Under the pieces are notes generated by a model. It searched no databases and had not been told where the DNA came from. It saw nothing but the letters and a program-made list of their open reading frames with translations. Shown here piece after piece: positions 1 to 8,355 of a DNA stretch of 36,747 nt. Source of the DNA: SZUA-320 sp041612035 (GTDB taxonomy: Bacteria; Gemmatimonadota; Gemmatimonadetes; Gemmatimonadales; GWC2-71-9). The stretch lies in the NCBI GenBank assembly GCA_041612035.1, contig JBFILX010000001.1, forward strand, positions 1 through 36,747. The letters run 5' to 3'. Position 1 is the first letter of the stretch. Each line of letters begins with the position of its first letter. A program made the translations under genes and the position numbers.

Positions 1-1
1 C

Positions 2-2275
2 CCCGACTGGCTCGGCATCCCCGCCGACCGGCTGCGGGTCACCGTCCACCACACCGATGACGAGGCCCGCGCGCTCTGGCGCGAACTGACGGGTCTCCCC
101 GACCACCGCATCTACGGCCTGGGAGACCGGGACAACTTCTGGCAGATGGGCGAGACCGGTCCCTGCGGTCCCTGCTCCGAGATCTACGTGGACCTCGCCT
201 GGACCCCCGGGATGCCGGTGCCCGAGATCGCCACCGCCGATTTCGAGCGCGAGGCGGAGGCGGGCCGGTTCCTGGAGATCTGGAACCTGGTCTTCATGCA
301 GTTCGACCGGTCGGCCGACGGGACCCTGACCCCGCTGCCCAAGCCCTCGGTGGACACCGGGGCGGGGCTGGAACGCATCGCCGCCGTGATGCAGGACGAG
401 GACGACAACTTCCACACCGACCTCTTCCGGCCCCTCCTCGATCGGGCCAGCGAACTGGTGGGGGCGCCCTACCCGGGTTCCCTGGAGGGGACCGGCCCCT
501 CCTACCGGGTGCTGGTGGACCACGCCCGCGCCGTGGCGTTCCTGCTGGCCGACGGGGTCTACCCCGGCAACGAGGGCCGGGGCTACGTGCTGCGGCGCAT
601 CCTCCGCCGGGCGGTGCGGCACGCCTGGCTCCTGGGCCGCCGCGAGCCGACGCTGGCGCCCCTGACCGACCTGGTGGTCGAGCTGATGGCCCCGGCCTAC
701 CCCGAACTGCGCGACAAGGCCGGGACCATCCGGGACCTCACGCTGGCGGAGGAGGTCCGCTTCCTCGAGACGATCGAGGGCGGCCTGGGCCGGCTGGAGG
801 AGATCTTCGCCTCGGGTACCCGGCAGATCCCGGGCGACGAGGCGTTCCGGCTGTACGACACCTTCGGCTTCCCGCTCGACCTCACCCAGGTCATCGCCGG
901 GGAGCGGGGCGTGACGGTGGACACCGAGGGGTTCGAGCGCGCCCTGGAGGCGCAGCGCGGGCGCTCGCGGGCGGCACGGGCCACCACCCGGACCGGCCCG
1001 GCGGTCCGCAAGACCGCACGACGATGGACCTCGGTGCGCCGCGGTCGCCAGAAGTTCGTGGGGTACGACGCCGTCGAGGCCGAGTCCGACCTGCTCGCCT
1101 TCCGCCAGGCCGACGGCCGGGTGGACCTGCTCCTGCACCGCGTGCCGTTCTACGCGGAAGCGGGCGGGCAGGTCAGCGATACCGGCGTGGTCGAAGGCGA
1201 GGGATGGTCCCTCACGGTGGACCGGGTGACGCGGGAGAAGCGGGGGATCGTGGTGAGCGGGACCTTCGCCGAGCCGTTCGAGCCCTCGCCGGTCCGGGCC
1301 CGGGTGGAGGCGTCCCGTCGCCGCAACATCGAGCGGAATCACAGCGCCACCCACCTCGTGCATGCGGCGCTCCGCCGTCACCTCGGCACCCACGTCCGGC
1401 AGCAGGGGTCGCTGGTGGAGGCCGACCGTCTCCGGTTCGACTTCAGTCACCACGCCCCGCTCGAGCCCGAGCAGGTGGACCGCATCGAGCGGGACGTGAA
1501 CGAGCACGTCTGGGAGAACTTCCTGGTGGAGACCCGGGAGATGCCGTATCCCGAGGCCATCGCCCTGGGGGCGATGGCGTTCTTCGCGGAGAAGTACGGC
1601 GACCGGGTCCGGGTGGTGACGATGGGCTCGTCCGTCGAGCTCTGCGGCGGCACCCACGTGGACACCACGGGCGCCCTCGGGCTCTTCCGGATCGCCAGCC
1701 AGGGCGGGGTGGCGGCCGGGGTGCGCCGCCTCGAGGCGGTCACCGGGCCCATGGCCTACGCGGTGGTGGACCGGCTGGAGGCCCAGCTCGACGAGGCGGC
1801 GACTACCCTCAGGGCCCAGCCCGAGCACCTGGTCCGCCGCATCGAGCAGCTGCTCGCCGACCATGAGCGGCTGGAGACGCGGCTGGCGGACGCCATCCGG
1901 TCGGGAGGGATGCCGGTGGCGGGCGCCGAGACGGTGGACGTGGGCAACCTGCAGGTGACGGTGGCGGACACGGTGTCGGAGAACCGTGACGAACTGGGCG
2001 CCCTGGCCGATCAGTTCCGCGAAGGCGCCAGCGGGGCGGTGCTGGTGCTGATCGGGACCGCGGGCCGGGGCGCGGTGCACGTGGCCCTCACCGACGACCT
2101 GGTCAGGCGGGGGCTCAAGGCCGGTGACCTGGTGAACCGGATCGCGGCGGTGAGCGGAGGCCGCGGCGGGGGCCGGCCCCACTTCGCCTCCGCCGGGGCC
2201 GGCGACCCGGCCCGCCTCCCCGCCGCGAAGACCGCCGTGCCCGACATCGTCGCGGAGTGGCTGGCGGGCTCGTGA
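2..2275 (+). CDS. alaS: Alanine--tRNA ligase, 5' end outside window
   Basis: Charges tRNA-Ala with alanine in the cytoplasm and hydrolyses mischarged Ser/Gly-tRNA-Ala. The frame is open from base 2 and reads PDWLGIPADRLRVTVHHTDD before the first internal Met at 146, so the true start lies upstream; about 100 N-terminal residues are missing compared with the roughly 870-residue family. The class II core motif GETGPCGPCSEI is visible near 146-181. The editing domain carries the metal-binding HSATH signature (near 1340) and CGGTHV (near 1641). The C-Ala tail ends with a glycine-rich GGRGGGRP segment near 2158. The TGA stop at 2273-2275 is embedded in the GTG start of the next gene, so the two are probably translationally coupled. 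Identity is certain; only completeness is limited. Confidence 0.98.
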   Translation, partial: PDWLGIPADRLRVTVHHTDDEARALWRELTGLPDHRIYGLGDRDNFWQMGETGPCGPCSEIYVDLAWTPGMPVPEIATADFEREAEAGRFLEIWNLVFMQFDRSADGTLTPLPKPSVDTGAGLERIAAVMQDEDDNFHTDLFRPLLDRASELVGAPYPGSLEGTGPSYRVLVDHARAVAFLLADGVYPGNEGRGYVLRRILRRAVRHAWLLGRREPTLAPLTDLVVELMAPAYPELRDKAGTIRDLTLAEEVRFLETIEGGLGRLEEIFASGTRQIPGDEAFRLYDTFGFPLDLTQVIAGERGVTVDTEGFERALEAQRGRSRAARATTRTGPAVRKTARRWTSVRRGRQKFVGYDAVEAESDLLAFRQADGRVDLLLHRVPFYAEAGGQVSDTGVVEGEGWSLTVDRVTREKRGIVVSGTFAEPFEPSPVRARVEASRRRNIERNHSATHLVHAALRRHLGTHVRQQGSLVEADRLRFDFSHHAPLEPEQVDRIERDVNEHVWENFLVETREMPYPEAIALGAMAFFAEKYGDRVRVVTMGSSVELCGGTHVDTTGALGLFRIASQGGVAAGVRRLEAVTGPMAYAVVDRLEAQLDEAATTLRAQPEHLVRRIEQLLADHERLETRLADAIRSGGMPVAGAETVDVGNLQVTVADTVSENRDELGALADQFREGASGAVLVLIGTAGRGAVHVALTDDLVRRGLKAGDLVNRIAAVSGGRGGGRPHFASAGAGDPARLPAAKTAVPDIVAEWLAGS

Positions 2276-2571
2276 GCGATCCGCTCGCGGCCTTCGACCG
2301 GCTGAGCGCGGGCGCACCGCCCGTCCTCACCGCCCTCGCCCGGGGCGCGGTGCCCGGTGGCGAGGCCCCCGACGCCGCGGAGGCGCTCGCCGGCGCCGCC
2401 CGGGCGGTGCTGGCCGGGGCGGCCCGCGGGGCGGGCGCCCGCGAGCACGCGGGGGCCCTCCTCGCCGCCGATGCCCTGGTCACCATGGCGCTCCAGGTGC
2501 GGGCCCGGGAGGCGCCGGACCGGCTGGCGGAGCTGGCCCGGGCCATCCGGGGCGAGGCCCCGCGCCCATGA
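2272..2571 (+). CDS. Small helical protein of unknown function
   Basis: A 99-residue protein that I do not recognise. The GTG start at 2272 overlaps the alaS stop as GTGA, and its own TGA stop overlaps the next ATG as ATGA, the same coupling as the surrounding certain genes; this is the main evidence that it is real. A longer version from the upstream GTG at 2257 is possible. The product is very rich in Ala, Gly, Leu and Arg, has no Cys and no signal peptide, and looks entirely alpha-helical. With no motif to anchor it, a function cannot be given. Its place between alaS and a polysaccharide-type phosphatase is not informative. Confidence 0.6.
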   Translation: MSDPLAAFDRLSAGAPPVLTALARGAVPGGEAPDAAEALAGAARAVLAGAARGAGAREHAGALLAADALVTMALQVRAREAPDRLAELARAIRGEAPRP

Positions 2572-3329
2572 TCGACCTGCACTGTCACCTGCTGCCGGCC
2601 GTGGACGACGGCGCGCGCAGCGTGGAGCAGGCCGTGCGCGTGCTCGAGCAGATGGCCGCGGCGGGCGTGACCGCGGTGTGCCTCACCCCCCACTTCGACG
2701 CGACCCGGGCCGGGCAGGGCCTCCCCCCGCGCCACGACCAGGCGTTTGCCGCCCTCTCGGCGGCGGCGCCGACCGCCGTGGCCCTGCACCGCGGGGTCGA
2801 GCTGATGCTCGACCGCCCCTTCCCGGAGCCGGCGGTGGGGAACCCCGCGCTCCGCCTGGCGGGCTCGCGCTACATGCTGGTGGAGTTTCCGCCCGGCATC
2901 GCCGCCCCCGCCGCCCGGAGCGCGCTGGCCCGCCTGGCGGGCCTCGGCATCGTCCCGGTGCTGGCCCACCCCGAGCGGTACGGCTGCTGCTCGCCCGAGG
3001 TGGTCGGCTCGTGGAAGTCGGCGGGAGCGCTCATGCAGGTGGACTCCACCACCGCGTTCCGGCCCGGCACCCGGGGCCAGCGGGCCCGGGCCCTGCTGGC
3101 GGCGGGGCTGGCCGACCTGCTCGCGGCCGACAACCACGGCGATGACCGCATCCTGCCCACCGCCCTCCAGGCCCTGCGCGACCACGGGGTGATCGAACAG
3201 GCGGACCTGCTGGTCCGGGCCAACCCCGAGGCCATCGTCACCGACCGCGTGCCCCAGCCGGTGGCCCCGATCGTGTTCGAGCAGTCGCTCCTCGAACGCG
3301 TCCGCCAGCTCTTCAGGACGGGGGAGTGA
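2568..3329 (+). CDS. CpsB/CapC/YwqE-type PHP-domain phosphatase
   Basis: A 253-residue PHP-fold metallophosphatase of the CpsB/CapC/YwqE group. In characterised members these are manganese-dependent protein-tyrosine phosphatases that reset the tyrosine kinase controlling capsule or exopolysaccharide polymerisation. Metal ligands are visible: DLHCHLLP (His5, His7), TPHFD (His42), the RGVEL glutamate (Glu78), LAHPER (His134) and AADNHG (Asp188, His190). Length matches the family (about 250). ATG at 2568 overlaps the previous stop. No tyrosine kinase or Wzx/Wzy gene lies in the window, so the substrate is unknown. The next gene, gmhA, also belongs to surface sugar metabolism, which supports an envelope role. 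Confidence 0.85.
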   Translation: MIDLHCHLLPAVDDGARSVEQAVRVLEQMAAAGVTAVCLTPHFDATRAGQGLPPRHDQAFAALSAAAPTAVALHRGVELMLDRPFPEPAVGNPALRLAGSRYMLVEFPPGIAAPAARSALARLAGLGIVPVLAHPERYGCCSPEVVGSWKSAGALMQVDSTTAFRPGTRGQRARALLAAGLADLLAADNHGDDRILPTALQALRDHGVIEQADLLVRANPEAIVTDRVPQPVAPIVFEQSLLERVRQLFRTGE

Positions 3330-3898
3330 TGGACCCCGCCGCGTTCCGGGCCGGATTCGAGGCGCTGGCGGCCGACGCCCGATCCGCCGCCGACCAGGCG
3401 GAGGTGCTGGCCGCCATCGCCGCCCGGTTCCGGGACACCCTGGCCGGCGGAGGCACCCTGTTCTTCGCGGGGAACGGGGGCAGCGCGGCCGACGCCCAGC
3501 ACATCGCGGCGGAGTACGTCGTGCGGTACCGGCGCGACCGCGGGCCGCTGCCGGCCCTGGCGCTCACCACCGACACCTCGGTGCTGACGGCCGCCGGCAA
3601 CGACCTGGGGTTCGAGTGGATCTTCGCCCGGCAGGTCGAGGCGCTCTGCCGGCCCGGCGACCTGCTGGTGCTCCACAGCACCAGCGGCCGGAGTCCCAAC
3701 CTGCTCGCCGCCGCGGAGGCGGCCCGGGCCAGAGGGGCCGGGGTGATCGGTTTCCTGGGCCGCGACGGCGGCCCGCTCGCCGCGCGGGTGGACCTGGCCT
3801 TCGTGGTCGCCTCGGACGAAACCAGCCGCATCCAGGAACTTCACCTGGCCGCCGAACACCTGATCGCCGGGATGCTCGAGGAGGAGGCCGCCTCGTGA
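3329..3898 (+). CDS. gmhA: D-sedoheptulose 7-phosphate isomerase
   Basis: Converts sedoheptulose 7-phosphate to D-glycero-D-manno-heptose 7-phosphate, the first committed step of ADP- or GDP-heptose synthesis for LPS core or S-layer and capsule glycans. A single SIS domain of 189 residues, the usual length. Diagnostic segments are AGNGGSAADAQHIAAEY (residues 47-63, including zinc ligand His58 and catalytic Glu62), the phosphate loop STSGRS (118-122) and the C-terminal RIQELH...H segment (Gln169, His172, His177). The start is taken as ATG 3329, overlapping the previous TGA by one base; GTG at 3326 directly before it is equally possible. The kinase for the next step, rfaE1, lies about 11 kb away on the other strand. 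Confidence 0.92.
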   Translation: MDPAAFRAGFEALAADARSAADQAEVLAAIAARFRDTLAGGGTLFFAGNGGSAADAQHIAAEYVVRYRRDRGPLPALALTTDTSVLTAAGNDLGFEWIFARQVEALCRPGDLLVLHSTSGRSPNLLAAAEAARARGAGVIGFLGRDGGPLAARVDLAFVVASDETSRIQELHLAAEHLIAGMLEEEAAS

Positions 3899-4647
3899 TC
3901 AGTCTGGCCGGCAAGACGGCGCTCATCACCGGGGCCTCCCGCGGGATCGGGGCGAGCACCGCCCGGCTCTTCGCCCGGGCGGGCGCCGACGTGGGGCTCA
4001 CCTGTCACCAGCGGCGGCAGGACGCCGACGCGGTGGCCGACGAGATCCGGGCCCTCGGGCGCCGGGCCCACGTGGCCGCCGGCGATCACGCCGATCCCGC
4101 CGTGGCCGATCGGATCGTGGCGGAGTGCGTGGACGCCCTGGGCCCCCTGGACTGCTTCGTCGGCAACGCGGGCATCTGGCCGGTGGAGGAGGTCCCGCTG
4201 GAGCGGCTGGACGACGCGCGGTGGCGGCGGACGATGGGGGCCAACCTCGACGCCATCTTCTACACCACGCGGGCGGCGCTGCGCGCCATGCGTCCGGGGG
4301 GCCGGGTGGTGCTGGTCTCCAGCACCGCGGGCCAGCGCGGGGAGGCCTTCCATGCCGACTACGCCGCCACCAAGGGCGCGCTCATCAGCCTGGTGAAGTC
4401 GCTCGCGGTCGAGTGCGGCCCCGCCATCACCGTCAACGCGGTGGCCCCGGGGTGGGTCGACACCGAGATGAGCGCGCCCGCCCTCACCGACGAGGCGCGC
4501 ACGCGGATCGCCTCGGCCATCCCGGTGGGTCGCATCCCGCCGGCCGACGACCTCGCGGGGCCGATCCTCTTCCTGTGCAGCGACCTGGCCCGGCACATCA
4601 CGGGGGAGATCCTCAACGTGAACGGAGGCAGCGTCCTCTGTGGCTGA
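3895..4647 (+). CDS. SDR-family oxidoreductase, FabG-like
   Basis: A 250-residue classical short-chain dehydrogenase/reductase using NAD(P)H. The nucleotide-binding TGASRGIG lies at residues 12-19, the structural NAG at 91-93, and the catalytic set Ser143, Tyr156, Lys160 in VSS...YAATK. The C-terminal end (GEILNVNGGSVLCG) is typical of 3-oxoacyl-ACP reductases, so FabG or a FabG paralogue is the closest description. No other fatty-acid gene is adjacent, and SDR substrate cannot be read from sequence, so a sugar or polyketide substrate remains possible given the gmhA neighbour. GTG at 3895 overlaps the gmhA stop (GTGA); the open frame upstream to 3616 is a shadow of gmhA. Confidence 0.85.
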   Translation: MISLAGKTALITGASRGIGASTARLFARAGADVGLTCHQRRQDADAVADEIRALGRRAHVAAGDHADPAVADRIVAECVDALGPLDCFVGNAGIWPVEEVPLERLDDARWRRTMGANLDAIFYTTRAALRAMRPGGRVVLVSSTAGQRGEAFHADYAATKGALISLVKSLAVECGPAITVNAVAPGWVDTEMSAPALTDEARTRIASAIPVGRIPPADDLAGPILFLCSDLARHITGEILNVNGGSVLCG

Positions 4648-5827
4648 GGTGACCGGGTTCCCCGAGCGGGTCGCGCTGGATCCGGAGGTGGTGCGGATCG
4701 CGCGGACGCTCGAGGACGCCGGGTACGAGACCTGGGCCGTGGGGGGGGCCCTCCGCGACCGGCTGCTGGGCGGGGGGCAGTCGGACGTGGACCTGGCGAC
4801 CGCCGCCACGCCCGAGGTGGTGCAGCGGCTGTTCCGGCGGACGGTGCCGGTGGGCGTCCGGTTCGGGACCGTGGGGGTGCTGGATTCGGGCCGGCGGCTG
4901 CACGAGGTGACGACCTTCCGGCAGGACGTCGAGACCGACGGGCGCCACGCGGTCGTGCGCTTCGGCGTATCGCTCGACGAAGACCTGGCGCGGCGCGACT
5001 TCACGATCAACGCCATCGCCTACCATCCGGTCCGGGAGGTCTGGCGCGACCCGTTCGACGGATTCGCCGACCTCCGGGCGGGGCTGGTCCGCGCCGTCGG
5101 CGTGCCGGCCGACCGCTTCCGGGAGGACTACCTCCGCATCCTCCGGGGGATCCGGTTCGCGGCCCGCTTCGGGTTCCGCTTCGACCCCGCCACCTGGGAC
5201 GCCGCCGTCGCCGCGGCACCCGGACTGGACGGACTGTCGGCGGAACGCGTGCGGGACGAATGGACCAAGGGCCTCGTCACCGCCCGGTCGGTGGCGGAGT
5301 TCTGCCGCCTGTGGCGCGAGGCGGGCGCGGCGGCCGTCTGGCTCCCCGAGCTGGACGGGCTCCCCGCCGGGGCCGACCCGGCCCCCGAACCGCGGGACCC
5401 CGTGGTCCTGACCACCCTCGTCTGCCGGGCCCCGGCCACCGTGCTGGCGCGGCTCCGGGCCAGCAACCACGAGATCGCCCGGGCCGCCGCGGTGGAGGAG
5501 GGCCCCGCCGCCCCCGAGGGCCGGGACGACGTCGCGGTGCGACGCTGGCTGCACCGGGTCGGGACCGCGGTGGACGACCTGGTCCTGCTGGCGGCGTACC
5601 GCGGGGGGACGCCGGCCTGGGTGGAGACCGTGCGCCAGGTGCGGGAGCGGGGCGACCCCACCGAGCGCGGCGACCTCGCGGTGACCGGCCATGACCTCCT
5701 GGCCCTCGGCGTCGCGCCCGGCCCGGAACTGGGGACCCTCCTGGACCGCCTGGTGGACGAGGTGATCCGGGACCCCTCGCGCAACCGCCGTGACGACCTG
5801 CTGGCCATGGTGCGGAGCTGGCGGTGA
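4640..5827 (+). CDS. cca: CCA tRNA nucleotidyltransferase
   Basis: Adds or repairs the 3' CCA of tRNAs with CTP and ATP. A 395-residue class II nucleotidyltransferase: the head motif GGALRD (residues 35-40) is followed by the catalytic carboxylates SDVDL (Asp49, Asp51), then RRDFTINAIAY and the neck sequence EDYLRILRGIRFAARF. The C-terminal half is a degenerate helical tRNA-binding region, and I see no clear HD phosphohydrolase motif. GTG at 4640 overlaps the SDR gene by eight bases. The two tRNA genes in this window lack an encoded CCA, so the cell needs this enzyme. An A-adding-only or C-adding-only variant cannot be excluded by eye. Confidence 0.93.
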   Translation: MAEVTGFPERVALDPEVVRIARTLEDAGYETWAVGGALRDRLLGGGQSDVDLATAATPEVVQRLFRRTVPVGVRFGTVGVLDSGRRLHEVTTFRQDVETDGRHAVVRFGVSLDEDLARRDFTINAIAYHPVREVWRDPFDGFADLRAGLVRAVGVPADRFREDYLRILRGIRFAARFGFRFDPATWDAAVAAAPGLDGLSAERVRDEWTKGLVTARSVAEFCRLWREAGAAAVWLPELDGLPAGADPAPEPRDPVVLTTLVCRAPATVLARLRASNHEIARAAAVEEGPAAPEGRDDVAVRRWLHRVGTAVDDLVLLAAYRGGTPAWVETVRQVRERGDPTERGDLAVTGHDLLALGVAPGPELGTLLDRLVDEVIRDPSRNRRDDLLAMVRSWR

Positions 5828-6537
5828 TCCCGTTCTGGCTCGCGGTCGCGGCGGCGGCCGGCAACCTGGCCGGTGCGGCGGCGGTGGTGCGCCGGCTCCG
5901 GCACAGCCTCCGCGCCATCGAGACCAGCCTGGCCTTCGGGGCGGGGTTCATGCTCGCCGTCGTGCTGGTGGGCGTGCTCCCCGAGGTGTTCGACGGCGAC
6001 CGGACCGAGGCCGCGCTCTTCCTGCTCGGGGGCTACCTCTTCGTGCACCTGGCCCAGCACGTGATGGTGCCGCATTTCCACTTCGGGGAAGAGACCCATG
6101 CCGTGAGTTCCGGGGCCGCCAGCAGCGCCCTGCTGGGCCTCTCGCTCCACACCTTCTTCGACGGCGTGGCCATCGCGAGCGGGTTCCTGGAATCACCGGG
6201 TCTGGGCATGCTGCTCTTCCTGGCGGTGCTGCTCCACAAGCTGCCGGAAGGCGTGGCGATCGCCAGCGTCTGCCTGGCGGGGGGCCAGACGCCGCGCCAG
6301 GCGCTCGCCGCGGCCGGGGTGCTGGGCCTGGCCACCGTCCTGGGGGTGGTGCTCACCGAGGTGGCCGAGCCGCTGCGGGCCCACGGGCTCGCCATCGCCG
6401 CCGGGGTGACCCTCTACGTCGCGGCGTCGAACCTGGTGCCGGAGTTCCAGGCCAAGCCGGGGTGGGCCCTGCCCGCGGCGTTCTTCGGCGGTGCGCTGGC
6501 CCTGCTGCTGGTCACCTGGCTGGCGGGGATCGGATGA
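5824..6537 (+). CDS. ZIP-family divalent metal transporter
   Basis: A 237-residue integral membrane protein of the ZIP (zinc/iron permease) family, importing Zn2+, Fe2+ or Mn2+ across the inner membrane. About seven or eight hydrophobic helices are visible. The metal-site helices are HTFFDGVAIASG (residues 109-120, His109 and Asp113) and LHKLPEGVAIAS (137-148, His138 and Glu142), matching the paired motifs of ZIP helices 4 and 5. The loop VPHFHFGEETH (83-92) is a histidine-rich metal-sensing or binding loop. GTG at 5824 overlaps the cca stop as GTGA. Specificity cannot be deduced; no metalloregulator site is visible because the gene is internal to an operon. Confidence 0.85.
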   Translation: MIPFWLAVAAAAGNLAGAAAVVRRLRHSLRAIETSLAFGAGFMLAVVLVGVLPEVFDGDRTEAALFLLGGYLFVHLAQHVMVPHFHFGEETHAVSSGAASSALLGLSLHTFFDGVAIASGFLESPGLGMLLFLAVLLHKLPEGVAIASVCLAGGQTPRQALAAAGVLGLATVLGVVLTEVAEPLRAHGLAIAAGVTLYVAASNLVPEFQAKPGWALPAAFFGGALALLLVTWLAGIG

Positions 6538-7847
6538 CCAGCCTCTTCGCGCCGGCCGAGCCCCTGGCGGCGCGGCTGCGGCCCCAGGCCCTGGAGGAAT
6601 TCGTCGGCCAGCGGCACCTGCTCGACCCGGGCAAGGCCCTGGGCGACCAGATCCGGCGGGGGACCCTCGGCAGCGCGGTCTTCTGGGGGCCGCCCGGGAG
6701 CGGCAAGACGTCGCTGGCGCGCCTGGTGGCGCGGCACACCGACCGGGAGTTCGTGGCCTTCAGCGCGGTCACCGAGGGCGTCCCCCGGGTGCGGGAGATC
6801 ATCCGCGAGGCGGAGCAGCGCCGAGCCCTGGGACGCGGCACCATCCTCTTCTGCGACGAGATCCACCGGTTCAACCGGGCCCAGCAGGACGCCTTCCTGC
6901 CGCACGTGGAGCGGGGGACGGTGACGCTGATCGGCGCCACCACCGAGAACCCGAGCTTCGAGCTCAACGGGGCCCTCCTCTCGCGCTGCCAGGTGTTCGT
7001 GCTGCGGCCGCTCGCGGCCGACGATCTCCTGGCGCTCCTCCGTCGTGCCCTGGCCGACCGCGACCGGGGGCTGGGCACGCTGGAGCTGCGGGTGGAGGAC
7101 GACGCGCTGGTGCGGCTCTCCGCGGAGGCCGACGGCGACGCGCGCCGGGCCCTGAACGCGCTCGAGGTGGCGGCGGAACTCGCGGGGCCCGGGGGCGCGG
7201 TCACCGACCAGGTGGCCCGGGACGCGCTGGCCCGGAGGGTCCCGGTCTACGACAAGACCGGCGAGCACCACTTCAACCTGCTCTCCGCCTATCACAAGTC
7301 CCTGCGCGGGAGCGACCCCCAGGCCGCGCTCTACTGGATGGCCCGGATGCTGGAGGGCGGGGAAGACCCGATGACCCTCTTCCGTCGGGCCATCGCCATG
7401 GCCGCGGAGGACATCGGCCTGGCCGATCCCGGCGCGCTGCGGCTCGCGATGGCGGCGCGCGACGCCTATCACATGCTGGGGGCCCCGGAGGGCTACCTGC
7501 CCCTGGCGGAGCTGACCATCTACCTGGCGACCGCGCCCAAGTCCAACGCGGTCAAGACGGCGCTCGACGCCGCGCTCGGGGCCGCCCGGGACACCCCGGC
7601 GGCGGAAGTGCCCGCCCATCTGCGGAACGCGCCGACCGCGCTGCTGAAGGAGCTGGGGTACGGGGCCGCCTACGTCTACCCGCACGACGAGCCCGCGGGG
7701 TATGCGGCGCAGGACCACCTCCCGCCCGAGCTGGCGGCGGCCGAGTTCTACCGGCCGGGCGACCGGGGCTTCGAGCGGACCATCGCCGAGCGGCTCGCCT
7801 GGTGGCGGCGCATCCGGGACGGCGCCGCGGGCGAGGCGCCCGAATGA
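6534..7847 (+). CDS. rarA: Replication-associated recombination protein A (AAA+ ATPase)
   Basis: RarA/MgsA is a clamp-loader-like AAA+ ATPase acting at stalled replication forks and gaps. The 437-residue protein has the N-terminal RLRPQALEEFVGQRHLL, Walker A GPPGSGKT (52-59), Walker B ILFCDEIH (104-111), sensor 1 GATTENPSFELN, the arginine-finger region LLSRCQVF, and the family-specific C-terminal tetramerisation part including YHKSLRGSDPQAALYW and TAPKSNAVKTALD. Length matches the family (about 430-450). ATG 6534 overlaps the transporter stop (ATGA). This is the most confident assignment among the AAA+ possibilities because the C-terminal signature separates it from RuvB and DnaX. Confidence 0.95.
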   Translation: MTSLFAPAEPLAARLRPQALEEFVGQRHLLDPGKALGDQIRRGTLGSAVFWGPPGSGKTSLARLVARHTDREFVAFSAVTEGVPRVREIIREAEQRRALGRGTILFCDEIHRFNRAQQDAFLPHVERGTVTLIGATTENPSFELNGALLSRCQVFVLRPLAADDLLALLRRALADRDRGLGTLELRVEDDALVRLSAEADGDARRALNALEVAAELAGPGGAVTDQVARDALARRVPVYDKTGEHHFNLLSAYHKSLRGSDPQAALYWMARMLEGGEDPMTLFRRAIAMAAEDIGLADPGALRLAMAARDAYHMLGAPEGYLPLAELTIYLATAPKSNAVKTALDAALGAARDTPAAEVPAHLRNAPTALLKELGYGAAYVYPHDEPAGYAAQDHLPPELAAAEFYRPGDRGFERTIAERLAWWRRIRDGAAGEAPE

Positions 7848-8350
7848 CCGTCGGACGGGCCCTGGTCGCGGCGGGCGCCCTGGCGGCCGGGTGCGCCTCG
7901 CTCGGGCGCGGCGGGTTCGAACGACCGGAGGTGACCCTCGCGGGGGTCACGCCCGCCGGGGTCGATCTGCAGGGCGCCACGCTGGAGCTGGCGCTCCGGA
8001 TCACCAACCCCAACCGGTTCGAGATCGAGGGGTACCGGATGGACCTGGCGTTCGACGTCGAGGGCGCGCCCTTCGGGCACCTCGCGCTGCAGACTAGGTT
8101 TCGGCTCCCCGCCCGCGGCGACACCACCCTGCGGGTGCCGTTCCGGGTCCTGTGGAGCGGCGTCGGTCGCGCGGTGCGGGGGGCGCTCCTCGCCGGCGAA
8201 GTCGAGTACCGCCTGCGCGGGGAGGTGCAGGTCGAGACGCCCTACGGTCGGGGCCCCGTGCCGTTCGACCGGGTGGGGACCTTCAACGTGGCGGGGCGCC
8301 TGCCCGGACCGGGCGGGCCCCCGGAGGAGAGGGACGCATTCGGGAACTGA
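7844..8350 (+). CDS. LEA type 2 family lipoprotein
   Basis: A 168-residue predicted lipoprotein. The N terminus has a short hydrophobic segment ending in the lipobox LAAGC with Cys17 as the lipidation site. The rest resembles the water-stress LEA-14/WHy domain: ITNPNRFEIEGYRMDLAFDV contains the diagnostic NPN followed by beta strands, and later LPARGDTTLRVPFRV. Such proteins sit in the periplasm of diderms, anchored to a membrane; their molecular role is not established. ATG 7844 overlaps the rarA stop. The gene end lies immediately before hflX and contains the only Shine-Dalgarno-like sequence available for it. Confidence 0.8.
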   Translation: MTVGRALVAAGALAAGCASLGRGGFERPEVTLAGVTPAGVDLQGATLELALRITNPNRFEIEGYRMDLAFDVEGAPFGHLALQTRFRLPARGDTTLRVPFRVLWSGVGRAVRGALLAGEVEYRLRGEVQVETPYGRGPVPFDRVGTFNVAGRLPGPGGPPEERDAFGN

Positions 8351-8355
8351 TCACC

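Noticed and set aside
3616..3894. Upstream extension of the SDR gene inside gmhA
   Set aside because: The SDR fold starts at its nucleotide-binding strand right after GTG 3895; the upstream part is Arg/Pro/Gly shadow of gmhA.
8152..8355. N-terminal extension of hflX into the lipoprotein gene
   Set aside because: The extension is Arg/Gly/Pro-rich shadow sequence and the HflX family does not have it; the lipoprotein frame there is convincing.
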